Shown: positions 11,539-24,411, counted from the first letter of the stretch. The stretch: 64,000 nt of DNA from Platanthera guangdongensis (GCA_039583875.1 CM077153.1:117486568-117550567); one strand, 5' to 3'. Notes: generated from the letters alone by a model not told the origin. A program made the numbers and translations.

Positions 11539-11681
11539 TGGACTTAGAAACTTTTTGCTTCAGTCAGTGATTTCTTAACCTGCACAAGTAAACTCAACAT
11601 ACATCAAATACATTATGATGTATATCATTAAGTTGGGTGAGGCTTCTTCAAATCAGGTACATTTGACCAATGTACCCAACA

Positions 11682-14011
11682 CCATCTGGCACTGACCCTA
11701 CAGAGACTGCGGGAGAATCATTTATATGCAAAGTTCAGCAAATGTCAGTTCTGGTTGAAGGAGGTGGGCTTCTTAGGCCATATTATCAGTGGAGCCGGGT
11801 TGGCAGTGGATCCGGCAAAGATTCGGGCAGTTCGGGATTGGCCACCGTTGAAGGCAGCCACCAACGTGAGAAGTTTCCTAGGACTTGCCGGTTATTACCG
11901 GAAGTTCGTGGAGGGATTATCTCGAATCGCCCTCCCACTCACATCTTTGACGAAGAAGGAGGTACCTTTCGTGTGGACCCCGCAGTGCCATGCGGCTTTC
12001 CAGGAGCTGAAGGACCGACTCACCTCGGCTCCCATACTTGCTCTCCCCTCAGGGAGAGAAGGATTTCAGGTCTACACTGACGCTTCCTACCAGGGTATGG
12101 GAGCTGTACTGATGCAGAAGGGTCATGTGATTGCGTATGCGTCTCGCTAGTTGAAGAAGCACGAACAGAACTACCCGGTGCACGACCTTGAGATGGGGGG
12201 CGGTCGTTTTTGCTTTGAAGGTCTGGCGCCACTATCTTTATGTAGTCCACTGCGACATCTACTCCGACCACAAGAACCTGAAATACGTGGACACGCAGAA
12301 GGAACTGAACATCAGGCAGAGGCACTGGGTGGAGTTCTTAGCGGATTACCAGTATGAGATGCACTACCATCCAGGGAAGGCAAATGTGGTGGCTGACGCG
12401 TTGAGTCGGAGAGCTGCCACTTCCGAAGCTGGGCCCCAGGTTATGTCTATGGAGCTGGTGAGGAGGTTGGAAGATATGCACATCACACTGGTGTCATCCG
12501 AGGATCCCGAGCTTTACATGGAGTATTTAGCTGCGATGAGTGCTACAGACGATATCCGGGATCGAGTCAGAGATGGGCAGAGGCGAGATGCCAAATTGGA
12601 GCCGATATTCTGGGCCTTGGAGAACGGTACAGTAGGGGATTACACGATGAGGGACGGCATGGTATGCTTTAGAGGTCGGACTTATATACAGGAAGGAGGT
12701 CAGGTACGGGAAGATATCATGGCGGAGGCCCACCACAGCAGATACTTGGTGCACCCGGGGATCACGAAGATGACTGCGGACTTAAAGAAGACTATGTACT
12801 GGCCAGGCATGAAGAAGGATATCACTCAGTTTGTGACCCACTGTGAAGCGTGCCAGTTAGTAAAGGCGGAGTGCAAAAACCCCGCAGGATTGTTGCAACC
12901 ACTCCCGGTACCGGAGTGGAAGTTTGAAGACATCGCCATGGACTTTATCCATGGACTTCCCCGATCACGGACGGGAAACGACTCGATTTGGGTCATCGTC
13001 GATCGGTTGACGAAGGTGGCCAGATTCATTCCGATCAGGAAGGACGACTCTGTGGGATTATTAGTGCGGAGATTTGTGGAGCAGTTCGTTCGATATCACG
13101 GGGTGCCCAAGACGATCGTGTCGGATCGGGATGGCCGGTTCACTTCCAGGGAGTGGAGATCCGTGCAGGCTTACTTAGGCACGCGTTTGACCTTCAGCAC
13201 CGCATTCCATCCCCAGACGGATGGGCAGACGGAGCGCACCAATCGGACGCTGGAAGATCTTTTGAGGCTGTGCATTTTGGACCGCGGGGAACCGTGGGAG
13301 AAGCTCTTACCCCTGGTCGAATTCTCCTATAACAACAGCTACCAGTCCAGCATCAGGATGGCGCCTTACGAAGCCTTGTATGGAAGGAAATGCAGGACCC
13401 CGCTTTCTTGGATTCGGGACGAGGATCCGAAGTTTTTGGGATCAGATTTTGTTGAAGACACCGAGGCTCAGGTGAGGCTGATCAGAGATAGGATGTTAGA
13501 GGCACAGAGCAGACAGGCTAAGTACTACGATGCCCGGCATCGTCAGGTAGAGTTTCAGATGGGGGACCAAGTGTTTCTGAAGATCCGGCCTATGCATGGA
13601 GATTCACGAGTGCGTTGTTGGAAGAAGAAGCTCAGCCCTAGGTATATGGGCCCTTACAGGATCCTGGAGCGGATCGGACCCCTAGCTTACAGGCTGGAGT
13701 TGCCACCAGATCTGGAACCCTTGCATGATGTGTTCCATATTTCCTCGCTCAGGAGGGCTCTATTACGCCCAGAGTAGCACATTTCGACCACAGATGGACC
13801 GGTAGCCTCAGACCGGTCAGTCCGCTTAGAGCCGGTACGGATCGACGACAAAGGAGTACGGATCTTGCGCCGCAAGAAGATACCCTTAGTCAAGGTCTTA
13901 TGGAGGAACCACGGCCAGGAAGAGCATACCTGGGAACCGCAGGACCTGATGCGACAAAAGTACCCAGAGCTGTTCAGTCAGGTATACCTCACAACCCCTC
14001 AAGATGTTTAA
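11682..14011 (+). pseudogene. pol: Gypsy-A Pol remnant: C-terminal RT, RNase H, integrase, chromodomain-like tail
   Basis: The frame opens at the Copia-1 boundary inside the reverse transcriptase ([11 protein letters not shown], then [10 protein letters not shown]) and continues through RNase H ([19 protein letters not shown]), the integrase HHCC zinc site (ending CEACQ) and the integrase core ([24 protein letters not shown]). It ends in a chromodomain-like segment with VLWRNHG and EEHTWE. It is broken by TAG at 12148-12150 (where Gln is expected), a one-base gain in the six-G run at 12195-12200, and TAG at 13775-13777 (again Gln expected). The natural stop is TAA at 14009-14011. The 5' part lies beyond Copia-1, left of the window. 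The layout and tail suggest a chromovirus of the Tekay/Del group. Bases 14012-14242 are 3' untranslated, with TTTCGGGGACGAAAT at about 14199, typical of that group. Confidence 0.9.
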
Positions 14012-14242
14012 TTTATTTTACTAGTAAGGCTGCTCCATGAAGAGTAGAGGCTAATCTTTTATTTATTGGGATCTTGGTTTGCCAATTAGGCGAATTGGTC
14101 ATCGATTTAGGTTTCCCTTTAAACTTAATTTATCAAACATGGCGTCGTGATGGGATGTTACAAGTTTCTTTTCTTTGGTAGAAATTCCCGTAGGCTTAAC
14201 CTTGATTTCGGGGACGAAATCTTTGTTTTGTTTATTGGGATT

Positions 14243-17200
14243 TGTAACATCTCATTTCCAACTAGACCCCTAAGAGTGGTTTTGGTCATGACTAGGTCAT
14301 GACAAAACCCTAAGAAGCCAGAAATGGGCCAAGAGATAGAAGGCCAAGGTGAGAATCACCATGGTCTGCCTATGGCACAACCTCATCACCCAACCTAGGG
14401 TTTGACCTTAGGGCTTCACCATGACTCCATGACCCCACCACAACATCACTAACCCATTAGAGGGTCCACTAGAGCCTTAAGGGTCCATTGGAGTCAACCA
14501 CAGGTGGCCAATTTGACCTAGGACCACCATAAGCCTAAATTGGGCAAGGTGCCATAACTAAGGGCAATGTGCCCTAGTAAAGCCCAACTAACCCTATCAG
14601 GGACTCCCTAGACCCAATGTGGGATCAATGGGTCACTAAGGACCTATGAAGGACAGTCAAAAGGGTTAAGTTGACCAAAGTCAACTCTAACCCTAAATGG
14701 GTCAAACTGACCTACTTAGGGTCAATTGACCATCCCCAAGCCAAGTGGACCCCACCCAAGCCCACCTAACCCTAGAGTGAGGTCAATGGGTCACCTAGGA
14801 CCCACTGGGGTCCACCCAAGATGCTAAGTTGACCAAAGTCAACTCTAACCCTAAATGGGTCAACCTAACCTACATTCGGTCAAACGGACATACACAAGGG
14901 CCAATTGAAGTTACCTTAGCCAAGTGGACCCCACACATACCCTCATAACCGTAGTGAGAGGCCAATGGGTCATCAAGGACCCATTGGGACCAATCAAAAA
15001 GGCTAAGTTGACCAAAGTCAACTCTAGCCCTAAAATGGTCAAGTGCCCTACCTAAGGGTCAAGTGACCTCCAAGGGGCCAAGACAACCCTACCTAGGCCT
15101 TAGGGGAGACCAATGGGTCACAAAGGACCCATTAGGGGCAAACTCAAAGACCAAATTGACCAAGTTCAACCCTAGCCTAGGTTTGGGTCAAGCTAGCCCA
15201 AATGGGCTAACTCAAGCTCATGCCCAATTCTCTTGGGCTAACCTTGCTTGGATGGGTGAAATAAACATGTGGTCTGCCTTAGGGTTAGGTAGGAGTCAAA
15301 AATTCAGATTGGTTAATGGGAGAGAGAAAGTGCTTCAAAGGGAAGAGAGAGAAAGAGAGAGAAGAAATGGAGGAAGACTTGGGCTCATCCTTCCCCTTGC
15401 CCAACCTTCCCCAACCTCCCATTCAATTCCCTAAGACCAGAGGAGTGCAACCAGCTACCCATTGACTGGCTGGAGCCAGCATTTCCCCCCTACCTACCAT
15501 GGCCGCCAAGCTTGACCAAGAGCCAATAATGGCAAATGCATTTCCAGCCACCTAACACCCCTTCTCTTCATTTTAAAAGCTTCACTGGACTCCAAGGAAT
15601 CAGTCCCACCCCTTACCCGAAGGAGCCAGAGCTGTTCACTGTGTTGTTGCAGAAATCCGACCACCACCACCACAAAAATGGCATCCCGGCAATCGGCAAG
15701 GATTCAGGCCACCAGAAAGGTCCTCCTCCACTCCTTCTCTCATGTATAGATCATAGCAATCAATAGGTCCAAGGTTCGGGCTCAATTGAGCCCGATCCAA
15801 TTCGGCATTTTCATGGATTTTCCAAAGAAATCCACTTGTCGGGTTCGCCGGAAAACGGCCCTCCGGCGGCCAAGCCGCCGCCTGGCGACGGCCACCACCT
15901 CAATGGAGGTGGTGGTGGCGGTGGCCGGCCGGGGAGGTGGCCGGATCGCCGGCGGTGGCGTTTGAAAATTGCTCCAGGTGGGACGAATCGCAGCCGTCGG
16001 CTGGAGCTTGAGGATGACCGGATCCCGTTAACCCTGCGCCAAGATTCGTGCAGATGGATGTATTAAACTATAGTATATGAAATGTGTGTTATTTAAATTC
16101 TGTCATACTTATGTCATTTAATGTTTTAAATATTTAAACATAGTTAGAGGCTCTGTATGAGGAAATGATCAACATAGGATTTGTATGCCATTGGGTCTAG
16201 TGTAGTTTAAAATTGGTTTGGACCAATTTGGGTGCCTGCTCTGACTAGGGCACCCATTTTTGTGGGGTCTACACATAGGGCTAGGCAGATATTCAATTGA
16301 GTGCCCACACTTTATCTTTGATCCAAATGAGCTGAAATTTTGGAAGGTAGTCAATCTAGACCATATCTAGGAGTAGACCAAAAATGGAAATTTTTGGGGA
16401 CAATGTTTCTATAGTTTTGTAAATTATTTAATTTATCTAGGGTAAATTAATTTAAGGGCCAAATGACCTCCAAACTCACCCAAATTTTGGTGAGTGGTGC
16501 TTGGGGTCATTATAGTGCTCTGGTTAAAATGTTATCACAATTGGATGTGTATTGGACTATAATCATGCAAATCCTAGCCTTGCCCTAAAAGGGTATTTTG
16601 GTCAAAAAGTGCACTTTGGTGTTTTGAGTGACCAAATCACCTCAACAGAGGCTGAAATTTGGGCCACTGACTTGGTATGGCACTTAGCACCTCCCCATGG
16701 AATGTGGGGTAGAGTGGAATTGATTTGCCCTAAGTTCCTAGGCCAAACCCTAAGGAAGGACCTTTGTGCCTTGTGAAGGGCATGAGTCCTAAACACCTTG
16801 GATGAACTTCAAATTTTGTATGGAGGGTCCTAGGGTATATAAAACCCTCTGGTAAAAATATTAAATAATTTTGAAAAGGGTAGGGTCCACAAAGCCCTAA
16901 CCCTTCTTAGGTCATAAAACTTGTGCTAGTTTAGGTTAGCTAAACTCCTTGAAATATAATCAAATTTGGGTAGTGTGGGAATAAGGATATTTTGAGCCTC
17001 TGGTAATTTATTTGGGAAGTTTTGATCAATATTTGTAGCACTTCATTTGTAACCAATAGGATTGCCATAATTAATAATTTGACTATTGTGATCTCACTGC
17101 CCATTGAAAGGTCATGAAAATTTGGCAGAGGTAGTTTTAGACCATATTGATCATATATGATTTTTAATAGAAGTTTTTGATACATAATTAGGGCATCTAC

Positions 17201-18851
17201 TTCACAAGTGCAATACTTTGGTTATATACTGAATAATTCTTACAAGAGCTCAATACTTGTTGCACAATTATGAAACCTTATACATAGTGTTCTTAGTTCA
17301 TCATTATCATGTGGGAATTTATTTAGAAATTTTGGATGGATAATTAGTATACTTTGTTCATTAACCCATAAACTTGGAATTTCATGAGAAAATCAAGTAT
17401 AGCCTTATTATTAAATGATAAATTATGAAACTTGATCTAGAGTATTTATATGCTATCCTAACCATCCTTGAATGTTCTCTGAATTTTTGGAGGTATTATT
17501 GCTGTAAATTTTTTTTAAAATGACTTATTATGAGATATATTTAAAATTAAAATTAAGGGCTTAAACCTTGCTGAAAAATTGGAAGACTTAGGATTTAGAT
17601 TTGATTATTCATTTTATAATTAACATAAATTTAGTGGATTATTATCTTGTCTGAAATTGGTACTTCATGTTCAAACTTGGGCCATTTGGATACTAGAATA
17701 AATAAATAAATTATCTGACAAATTAGGAAAATTATGAATTTCTAGATTTATGCTAAAAATGTAATTATAGCCCTCTAATAATTATCATAGGGGTACTGGA
17801 TGATTATTTGATGTACCTCCCATTTTACGAGTCATATAGCTTAAGTGGTCTGCATATAGTAAAAACTGCAGAAATCATGTTGGAGTATAATTAGGTGCAT
17901 GTCTTGGGATTAGTGGTATGCTGGTTTGGATGGATAAAAATAAGTTCATTATTGGTAGTAGGAGGAGTAGAGGGATGGATTGGCTAGAGTTAGACGGTGT
18001 CCGGGATCGACGAAAGATCGTCTTCCCCGAGGTGAGGTATAGTCAAATCACCCTAGGATTAGCCTATTGTAACACGAGAAGGTAATGGGTAAGGGAATCA
18101 ACTAATAATAATAATAAGCACCTTGTGAAAGGGAACGCTGGGCGTAATCCCAACATAGTTCCTAGTGCCCCTTGAGAGCCCTTCACAGGGAATACCGGGG
18201 GCAGTCCTGGGTTAACGTAAACTGTATTAACAAGCTGAAAAGAGTAACTTAGTAATTAGGGTTGCACATTTCAAGAACACAGAGAGCTCTGTAAGATATT
18301 TGGAAGCTTCGGCTTGGATGGTTAAGAGACGGACGTTTGGGTCCGGGGAGCTTCGGCTCGATTGTTTGAGACAGACATTTTGGTCCGGGGAGCTTCGGCT
18401 CGGTTTTTGGATACGTTAAATTTGCATGTGAATAAAAGGAAAGGAAATTAAGGTGGTGGGTCTTCGGTATTGGAGGGTCGATGCACCGACGCCAATACGC
18501 TGACTCGGGAAGGTGGTTAGCACTTCGCCAACAGAAGTCCGGTGCGCCAGCCGGCAAGAGTACGCAGGAGTCCGCTTCGTGCACCAAGCGTTGAGGCGTA
18601 CGATAGGTCTGACCGGTAGTGCTTTACTGGTTTAGAGGTGGGCGAGGCCCAACCCACCGCTTCCGTCTGCCACTACGGAGGTATCCTGGGAGGTTACGGC
18701 TCCAGAAAGGGGGAACTAAAGGTCTGTGTGCACAGAGTCGGGTGTGTGTGTTGCACTTGCCTGTTCCATCATACCCACTTGCATGTCATAGCATAATCGA
18801 TTCATTTAACCCTGACACCTAAAGTATAAGTGGAATGGGACGCTTATACAT
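14243..18851 (+). repeat. LTR-A: giant 3' LTR of Gypsy-A, 3' end truncated
   Basis: It begins TGTAACATCTCATTTCC after the Gypsy-A 3' UTR and is collinear with LTR-B (19062-24406) up to CGCTTATACAT at 18851. There LTR-B continues for about 800 bases and LTR-A stops. It contains about 165-bp subrepeats, a GC-rich block with CCGGCGGCC (15850-15965), a candidate TATA box TATATAAAA at about 16836, AT-rich sequence (17000-17900), and a repeated GGGAGCTTCGGCTCG motif (18340-18400). Short ORFs here are not conserved as proteins and I do not annotate them. LTRs near 5 kb are unusually long but known in plant gypsy elements. Confidence 0.87.
14628..15215 (+). repeat. Tandem subrepeats of about 165 bp with W-box dyads in LTR-A
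   Basis: Four diverged units each start near AATGGGTCAC...AAGGACC and contain TTGACC and GTCAA cores. Three have the dyad TTGACCAAAGTCAA (14671-14684, 14829-14842, 15008-15021). LTR-B lacks one unit and has the dyad at 19489-19502 and 19749-19762. TTGACC/T is the WRKY factor site. Regulation is inferred, not shown. Confidence 0.65.
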
Positions 18852-19061
18852 CATGGATCTAGGACAAGGATCCCAAGGCACTCAACTCAGAATTTGTGAA
18901 GAACCCAGAAACCCTGGTGTGACTGGTTCGAGATAGGATGTTGGAGGCCCAGGGCAGACCGACCAAATATTATGATGCGCGACATTGCCAAGTAGAGTTA
19001 AGGATGGAGACTGTGTATTCCTAAAGATACATCAGGTGCATGGAGTCACGCGGGTACGCTG
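18852..19061 (+). pseudogene. Second gypsy copy: integrase C-terminal fragment, left of the solo LTR
   Basis: The frame from 18854 resembles Gypsy-A integrase from WIRDEDPKF to the basic segment before KKLSPR, with the shared motifs RDRMLEAQ and KYYDARH. It has TAG at 18860-18862, a later TGA and a frameshift near 19005. Its left edge is the abrupt junction with LTR-A, so everything 5' of it is deleted. The last five bases CGCTG (19057-19061) are the target duplication of LTR-B. Confidence 0.82.
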
Positions 19062-22000
19062 TGTAACATCCCATTTCCAACTAGACCCCTAAGAGTGGTT
19101 TTGTCCATGACTAGGTCACGACAAAACCCTAGGAAGCCAGAAATGGGCCAAGAGATAGAAGACCAAGATGAAGATCACCATGGTCTCCCTATGGCACAAC
19201 CACATCACCAAATCTAGGGTTTGACCTAGGGCTTCACCATGACTCCATGACCCCACCACAACATCACTAACCCATTAGAGGGTCCACTAGAGCCTTAAGG
19301 GTACATTGGAGTCAACCACAGGTGACCAATTTGACATAGGACCACCATAAGCCTAAATTGGGCAAGATGTCATAACTAAGGGCAATGTGCCCTAGTAAAG
19401 CCCAACTAACCCTATCAGGGACTCCCTAGACCCAATGTGGGATCAATGGGTCACTAAGGACCTATGAAGGACAGTCAAAAGGGTTAAGTTGACCAAAGTC
19501 AACTCTAACCCTAAATGGATCAAACTGACCTACTTAGGGTCAATTGACCATCCCCAAGCCAAGTGGACCCCACCCAAGCCCACCTAACCCTAGAGTGAGG
19601 TCAATGGGTCACCTAGGACACATTGCGGTCCACCCAAGAGGCCAATTGAAGTTACCTTAGCCAAGTGGACCCCACTCATACCCTCATAACCCTAGTGAGA
19701 GGCCAATGGGTCACCAAGGACTCATTGGGACCAATCAAAAAGGCTAAGTTGACCAAAGTCAACTCTAGCCCTAAAATGGTCAAGTGCCCTACCTAAGGGT
19801 CAAGTGACCTCCAAGGGGCCAAGACAACCCTACCTAGGCCTTAGGGGAGACCAATGGGTCACCAAGGACCCATTAGGGGCAAGCTCAAAGACCAAATTGG
19901 CCAAGTTCAACCCTAGCCTAAGTTTGGGTCAAGCTAGCCCAAATGGGCTAACTCAAGCTCATGCCCAATTCTCTTAGGCTAACCTTGCTTGGATGGGTGA
20001 AATAAACATGTGGGCTGCCTTAGGGTTAGGTAGGAGTCAAAAATTCAGATTGGTGAATGGGAGAGAGAAAGTGCTTCAAAGGGAAGAGAGAGAAAGAGAA
20101 GAGAAGAAATGGAGGAAGACTTGGGCTCATCTTTCCCCTTCCCCAACCTTCCCCAACCTCCCATTCAATTCCCTAAGACCAGAGGAGTGCAACCAGCTAC
20201 CCATTGACTGGCTGAAGCCAGCATTTCCCCCCTACCTACCATGGCCGCCAAGCTTGACCAAGAGCCAATAATGGCAAATGCATTTCCAGCCACCTAACAC
20301 CTCTTCTCTTCATTTTAAAAGCTTCACTGGACTCCAAGGAATCAATCCCACCCCTTACCCGAAGGAGCCAGAGCTTTTCACTGTGTTGTTGCAGAAATCC
20401 GACCACCACCACCACAAAAATGGCATTCCGGCGATCGGCAAGGATTCAGGCCACCAGAAAGGTCCTCCTCCACTCCTTCTCTCATGGATAGTTCTTAGCA
20501 ATCAATAGGTTCAAGGTTCGGGCTCAATTGAGCCCGAATCAATTTATAATTTTCATGGTTTTTCCATGGAAAATCACCTATCGGGATCGCCAGAAAAGGG
20601 GCTTCAGGCGGCCAATCCGCCGCCTGATGACGGCCGCCACCTCAACGGAGGTGGTGGTGGTGGTGGCCGGCCGGGGAGGTGGCCGGATCGCCGGCGTTGG
20701 CGTTTTGAAATTGCTCCAGGCGGGACGAATCGCAGCCATCGGCTGGAGCTTGAGGATGACCGGATCCCGTTAATCCTGCGCCAAGATTCGTGCAAAGCCT
20801 GATGAATGAAACTATAGTTTCTAATATGCATTTTATTCATTCTGTCACACCCTTTTATATTTAATGTTTCTATTTTTTATAAATACATAGATGCTGTTTC
20901 ATAAAACGTCATCAACACGAAACGTGTAGCCCAGTGAGTCTACTTTAATACAAAATTGGTTTGGACCAATTTGGGTGTCTGGTTTGACCAGGGCACCCAT
21001 TTTGGTGGGGCCTACACATAGGGCTAGGCAGAAATTAAATTGAGTGCTCACCTTTCATCTGTGGTCCAAATGAGTTGCAATTTTGGCAGGGAGTCACGAA
21101 AGACCATAGCTAGGTGCTGCCCAAACATGGAAATTTTTGGGGACAATTTTTCTATAGTTTTGTAAATTATTTAATTTATATATGGTAAATTAATTTAAGG
21201 GCCAAATGACCTCCAAACTCACCCAAATTTTGGTCAGTGGTGCTTGGGGTCATTATAGTGCTCTGGTTAAAATTTGATCACAATTGGATGTGTATTGGAC
21301 TATAATCATGCAAATCCTAGCCTTGCCCTAAAAGGGTATTTTGGTCAAAAAGTACACTTTGGTGTTTTGAGTGGCCAAATCACCTCAACAGAGGATGAAA
21401 TTTAGACCACTGACTTGGCATGACATTTATCACCTCTCCATGGAATGTGGGGTAGAGTGGAATTGATTTGCCCTAAGTTCCTAGGCCAAACCCTAAGGAA
21501 GGACCTTTGTGCCTTGTGAAGGGCATGAGTCCTAAACACCTTGGATGAACTTCAAATTTTGTATGCAAGGTCCTAGGGTATATAAAACCCTCTGGTAAAA
21601 ATCTTAAAGAATTTTGAAAAGGGTAGGGCCTACAAAACCCTAACCGTAGCTTAGGTCATAAAAAATGCTAGTACTAGTTTAGGTTAGCTAAACTCCTTGA
21701 AATATAATAAAATTTGGGTAGTGTGGGAATAAGGATATAATGAGCCTCTGGTAATTTATTTGGGAATTTTTGATCAATATTTGTAGCACTTCATTTGTAA
21801 CCAATAGGATTGCCCTAATTAATAATTTTACTATTGAGATCTCACTGCCAATTGAAAGGTCATGAAAAATTGGCAGAGGTAGTTATAGAGCATAATGATC
21901 ATATATGAATTTTAATAGAATTTTTGGATTCATAATTATGGCATCTCCTGCACAAGTGCATTATTTTGGTTACATGCTAAATAATTCCTACAGAGCTTAA

Positions 22001-24406
22001 TACTTGTTTAACAATTATGCAATTTGATACATAGTGTTACTAGTTCATCATTATCAAGTGGGAATTTATTTGGAATTTTGTGATGGATAATTAGAATACT
22101 TTGTTCATTAATCCTTAAACTTGGAATTTCATGAGAAAATCAAGTATAGCCTTATTATTAAATGATAAATTATGAAACTTGCTCTAGAGTATTTATATGT
22201 CATTATAACCATACTTGAATTTTATCTGAAATTTTGGAGGTATTATTGCTGTAAACTCTTTTAAAATGTCTTATTATGAGATATATTTGAAATTAAAATT
22301 AAGGGCCTAAACCTTGCTGAAAAATTGGAAGACTTAGGCTTTAGAGTTGATTATTCATTTTGTAATTAACATAAATTTAGTGGATTATTATCTTGTCTGA
22401 AATTGGTACTTCATGTTCAAACTTGGGCTTTTTGGATACTAGAATAAATAAATAAATTATCAGACAAATTAGGAAAATTATGAATTTCTGGATTTATGCT
22501 AAAAATATCATTATAGCCCTCTAATAATTACCATAGGGGTACTGGATGATTATTTGATGTACCTCCCATTTTACGAGTCATATAGCTTAAATGGTCTGCA
22601 TATAGTAAAAACTGCAGAAATCATGTTGGAATATAATTGGATGCATGTCTTGGGATTAGTGGTAGGCTGGTTTGGATGGATAAAAATAAGTTCATTATTG
22701 GTAGTAGGAGGAGTAGAGTGATGGATTGGCTAGAGTTAGGCGGTGCCCGGGATCGACGAAAGATCGTCTTCCCCGAGGTGAGGTAGAGTCAAATCACCCT
22801 AGGATTATCCTATTGTAACATGAGAAGGTAATGGGTAAGGGAATCAACCAATAATAATAATAAGCACCTTGCAAAATGGAACGCTGGGCGTAATCCCAAC
22901 ATAGTTCCTAGTGCCCCTTGAGAGCCCTTCACAGGGAATACCGGGGGCAGTCCTGGGTTAACGTAAACTGTATTAACAAGCTGAAAAGAGTAACTTAGTA
23001 ATTAGGGTTGCACATTTCACAAACACAGATAGCACTGGAAGATAGTTGGAAGCTTCGGCTTGGATGGTTAAGAGACGGACGTTTGGGTCCGGGGAGCTTC
23101 GGCTCGATTGATTGAGACGGACATTTTGGTCCGGGGAGCTTCGGCTCGGTTTTTGGATACGTTAAATTTGCATGTGCATAAAAGGAAAGGAAATTTAAGG
23201 TGGTGGGTCTTCGGTATTGGAGTGTCGATGCACCGACGCCAATACGCTGACTCGGCAAGTGTGGTTAGCACTTCGCCAACAGAAGTCCGGTGCGCCAGCC
23301 GGCAAGAGTACGCAGGAGTCCGCTTCGTGCACCAAGCATTGAGGCGTACGATAGGTCTGACCGGTAGTGCTTTACTTGTTTAGAGGTGGGCGAGGCCCAA
23401 CCCACCGCTTCCTTCTGCCACTACGGAGGTATCCTGGGAGGTTATGGCTCCAGAAAGGGGGAACTAAAGGTCTGTGTGCACAGAGTCGTGTGTGTGTGTT
23501 GCACTTGCCTGTTCCATCATACCCACTTGCATGTCATAGCATAATCGATTCATTTAACCCTGACACCTAAAGTATAAGTGGAATGGGACGCTTATACATT
23601 AGGACCTGCAAAACGACCCCTTAGTCTATAAGCTTGTGTGGGCAAGTTTATAAATTAAATGTTAAATTCTTTATATATATAATGTTGTTATTAACCGACA
23701 CCCCAACGTATAAATTGGTATGGGACTTTTTATACGATGGGAGCCCTGTAAAAGATCCCTTGCTTATACGTTCCGTATAAGTTAAGGTTATTTTTCATAC
23801 TATGCTTTACTGCCACATGTACTATAAAAATTGCTAGTATAGGTTCGCTGCCATATGATTCATGTTTACTCTCCACCTTCAAGTCCTCCCCTTTCTTCCT
23901 CTACACTCGGTGCCTAGGGGCCATGGGGGAAGGGGCAGAGGATGATAGGACTTAGTTTTTTAGACTAACGGTTTTCGAACCACATCATTTTAGGGGACCG
24001 TGGAGCCCAGCATGGAAGAGCAGCCCCAGAGGTCGGCACACTTGGAGATCGGGCAGTCTAGTTCCGGAGTTCAGACGATAAGTATTGTGAGTCCTGATCG
24101 CTACTAGTAGTTATATTAGTTTGCTTCCGCATTGAGAGATTTGTAATGAGGACATGATGTACTGGGCATGAGCCCAAGATCTTATATTTCTGTGTATCTG
24201 TGGACACTCCCTTCGTGGAGATTATTTACATATATATGTGATTTCTGTGGACTTGCTTTACTATTTTGCTACAGTTGCGATCGATTTGGCCGGCAGGATC
24301 GGCATTTTGTAGTGATGACCTTCCCGGGTGCGAAGGTGTCACCGCAAAGCAACGGTTCTGGGTCTAAGACCCCGGTGTTTTAAAAAGAAAAAAAAGGGGT
24401 CTTACA
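19062..24406 (+). mobile_element. LTR-B: 5,345-bp solo LTR with CGCTG target duplication
   Basis: It starts TGTAACATCCC, ends CTTACA, and is flanked by CGCTG on both sides (19057-19061 and 24407-24411). It has no internal region, so it is a solo LTR left by recombination between the two LTRs of a full element. It is the same family as LTR-A and LTR-C and the only complete copy here. It holds a candidate TATA box (TATATAAAA, about 21579), the GC-rich block (20590-20700), and a 3' part missing from LTR-A (23595-24406). The interrupted integrase frame resumes after it. Confidence 0.93.
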
Positions 24407-24411
24407 CGCTG

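Larger units (their letters stand above)
1..11681 (-). mobile_element. Copia-1: SIRE-like Ty1/copia LTR retrotransposon, left end outside window
   Basis: This is a minus-strand element. In transcription order it holds the 5' LTR (9614-11681), a Met-tRNA primer site, gag, pol, a spacer with promoter-like features, ORF3, the polypurine tract and the 3' LTR (1-624, continuing left of the window). The 624 bases shared by the two LTRs differ at about 14 positions by eye, roughly 98 percent identity, so the insertion is fairly young. Its right flank at 11682 continues directly as a gypsy reverse-transcriptase coding frame, so it inserted into the pol gene of Gypsy-A. The target duplication cannot be tested because the left flank is outside the window. 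The SIRE/Maximus assignment rests on the polypurine tract, the TGTTGGG terminus, the Gag with two zinc knuckles and the extra 3' ORF. Confidence 0.93.
9614..11681 (-). repeat. Copia-1 5' LTR (2068 bp)
   Basis: It begins TGTTGGGT at 11681 and ends TTTCA at 9614, two bases before the primer site. In order on the minus strand it has an AT-rich start, the palindrome array (11538-10608), a TATAAATA box at 10475-10468, a leader region, a conserved block with GGGGAACCACTATAAAT (9814-9781), and a hairpin with a C9 loop (9660-9634). The other end of the element carries the matching copy. Confidence 0.93.

Noticed and set aside
15836..16066. GC-rich ORF with a Gly/Pro/Arg composition in LTR-A, also open in LTR-B (20566-20802)
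   Set aside because: The composition follows from the CCGGCGG repeats and the frame is kept only as far as the DNA is similar; starts and ends differ.
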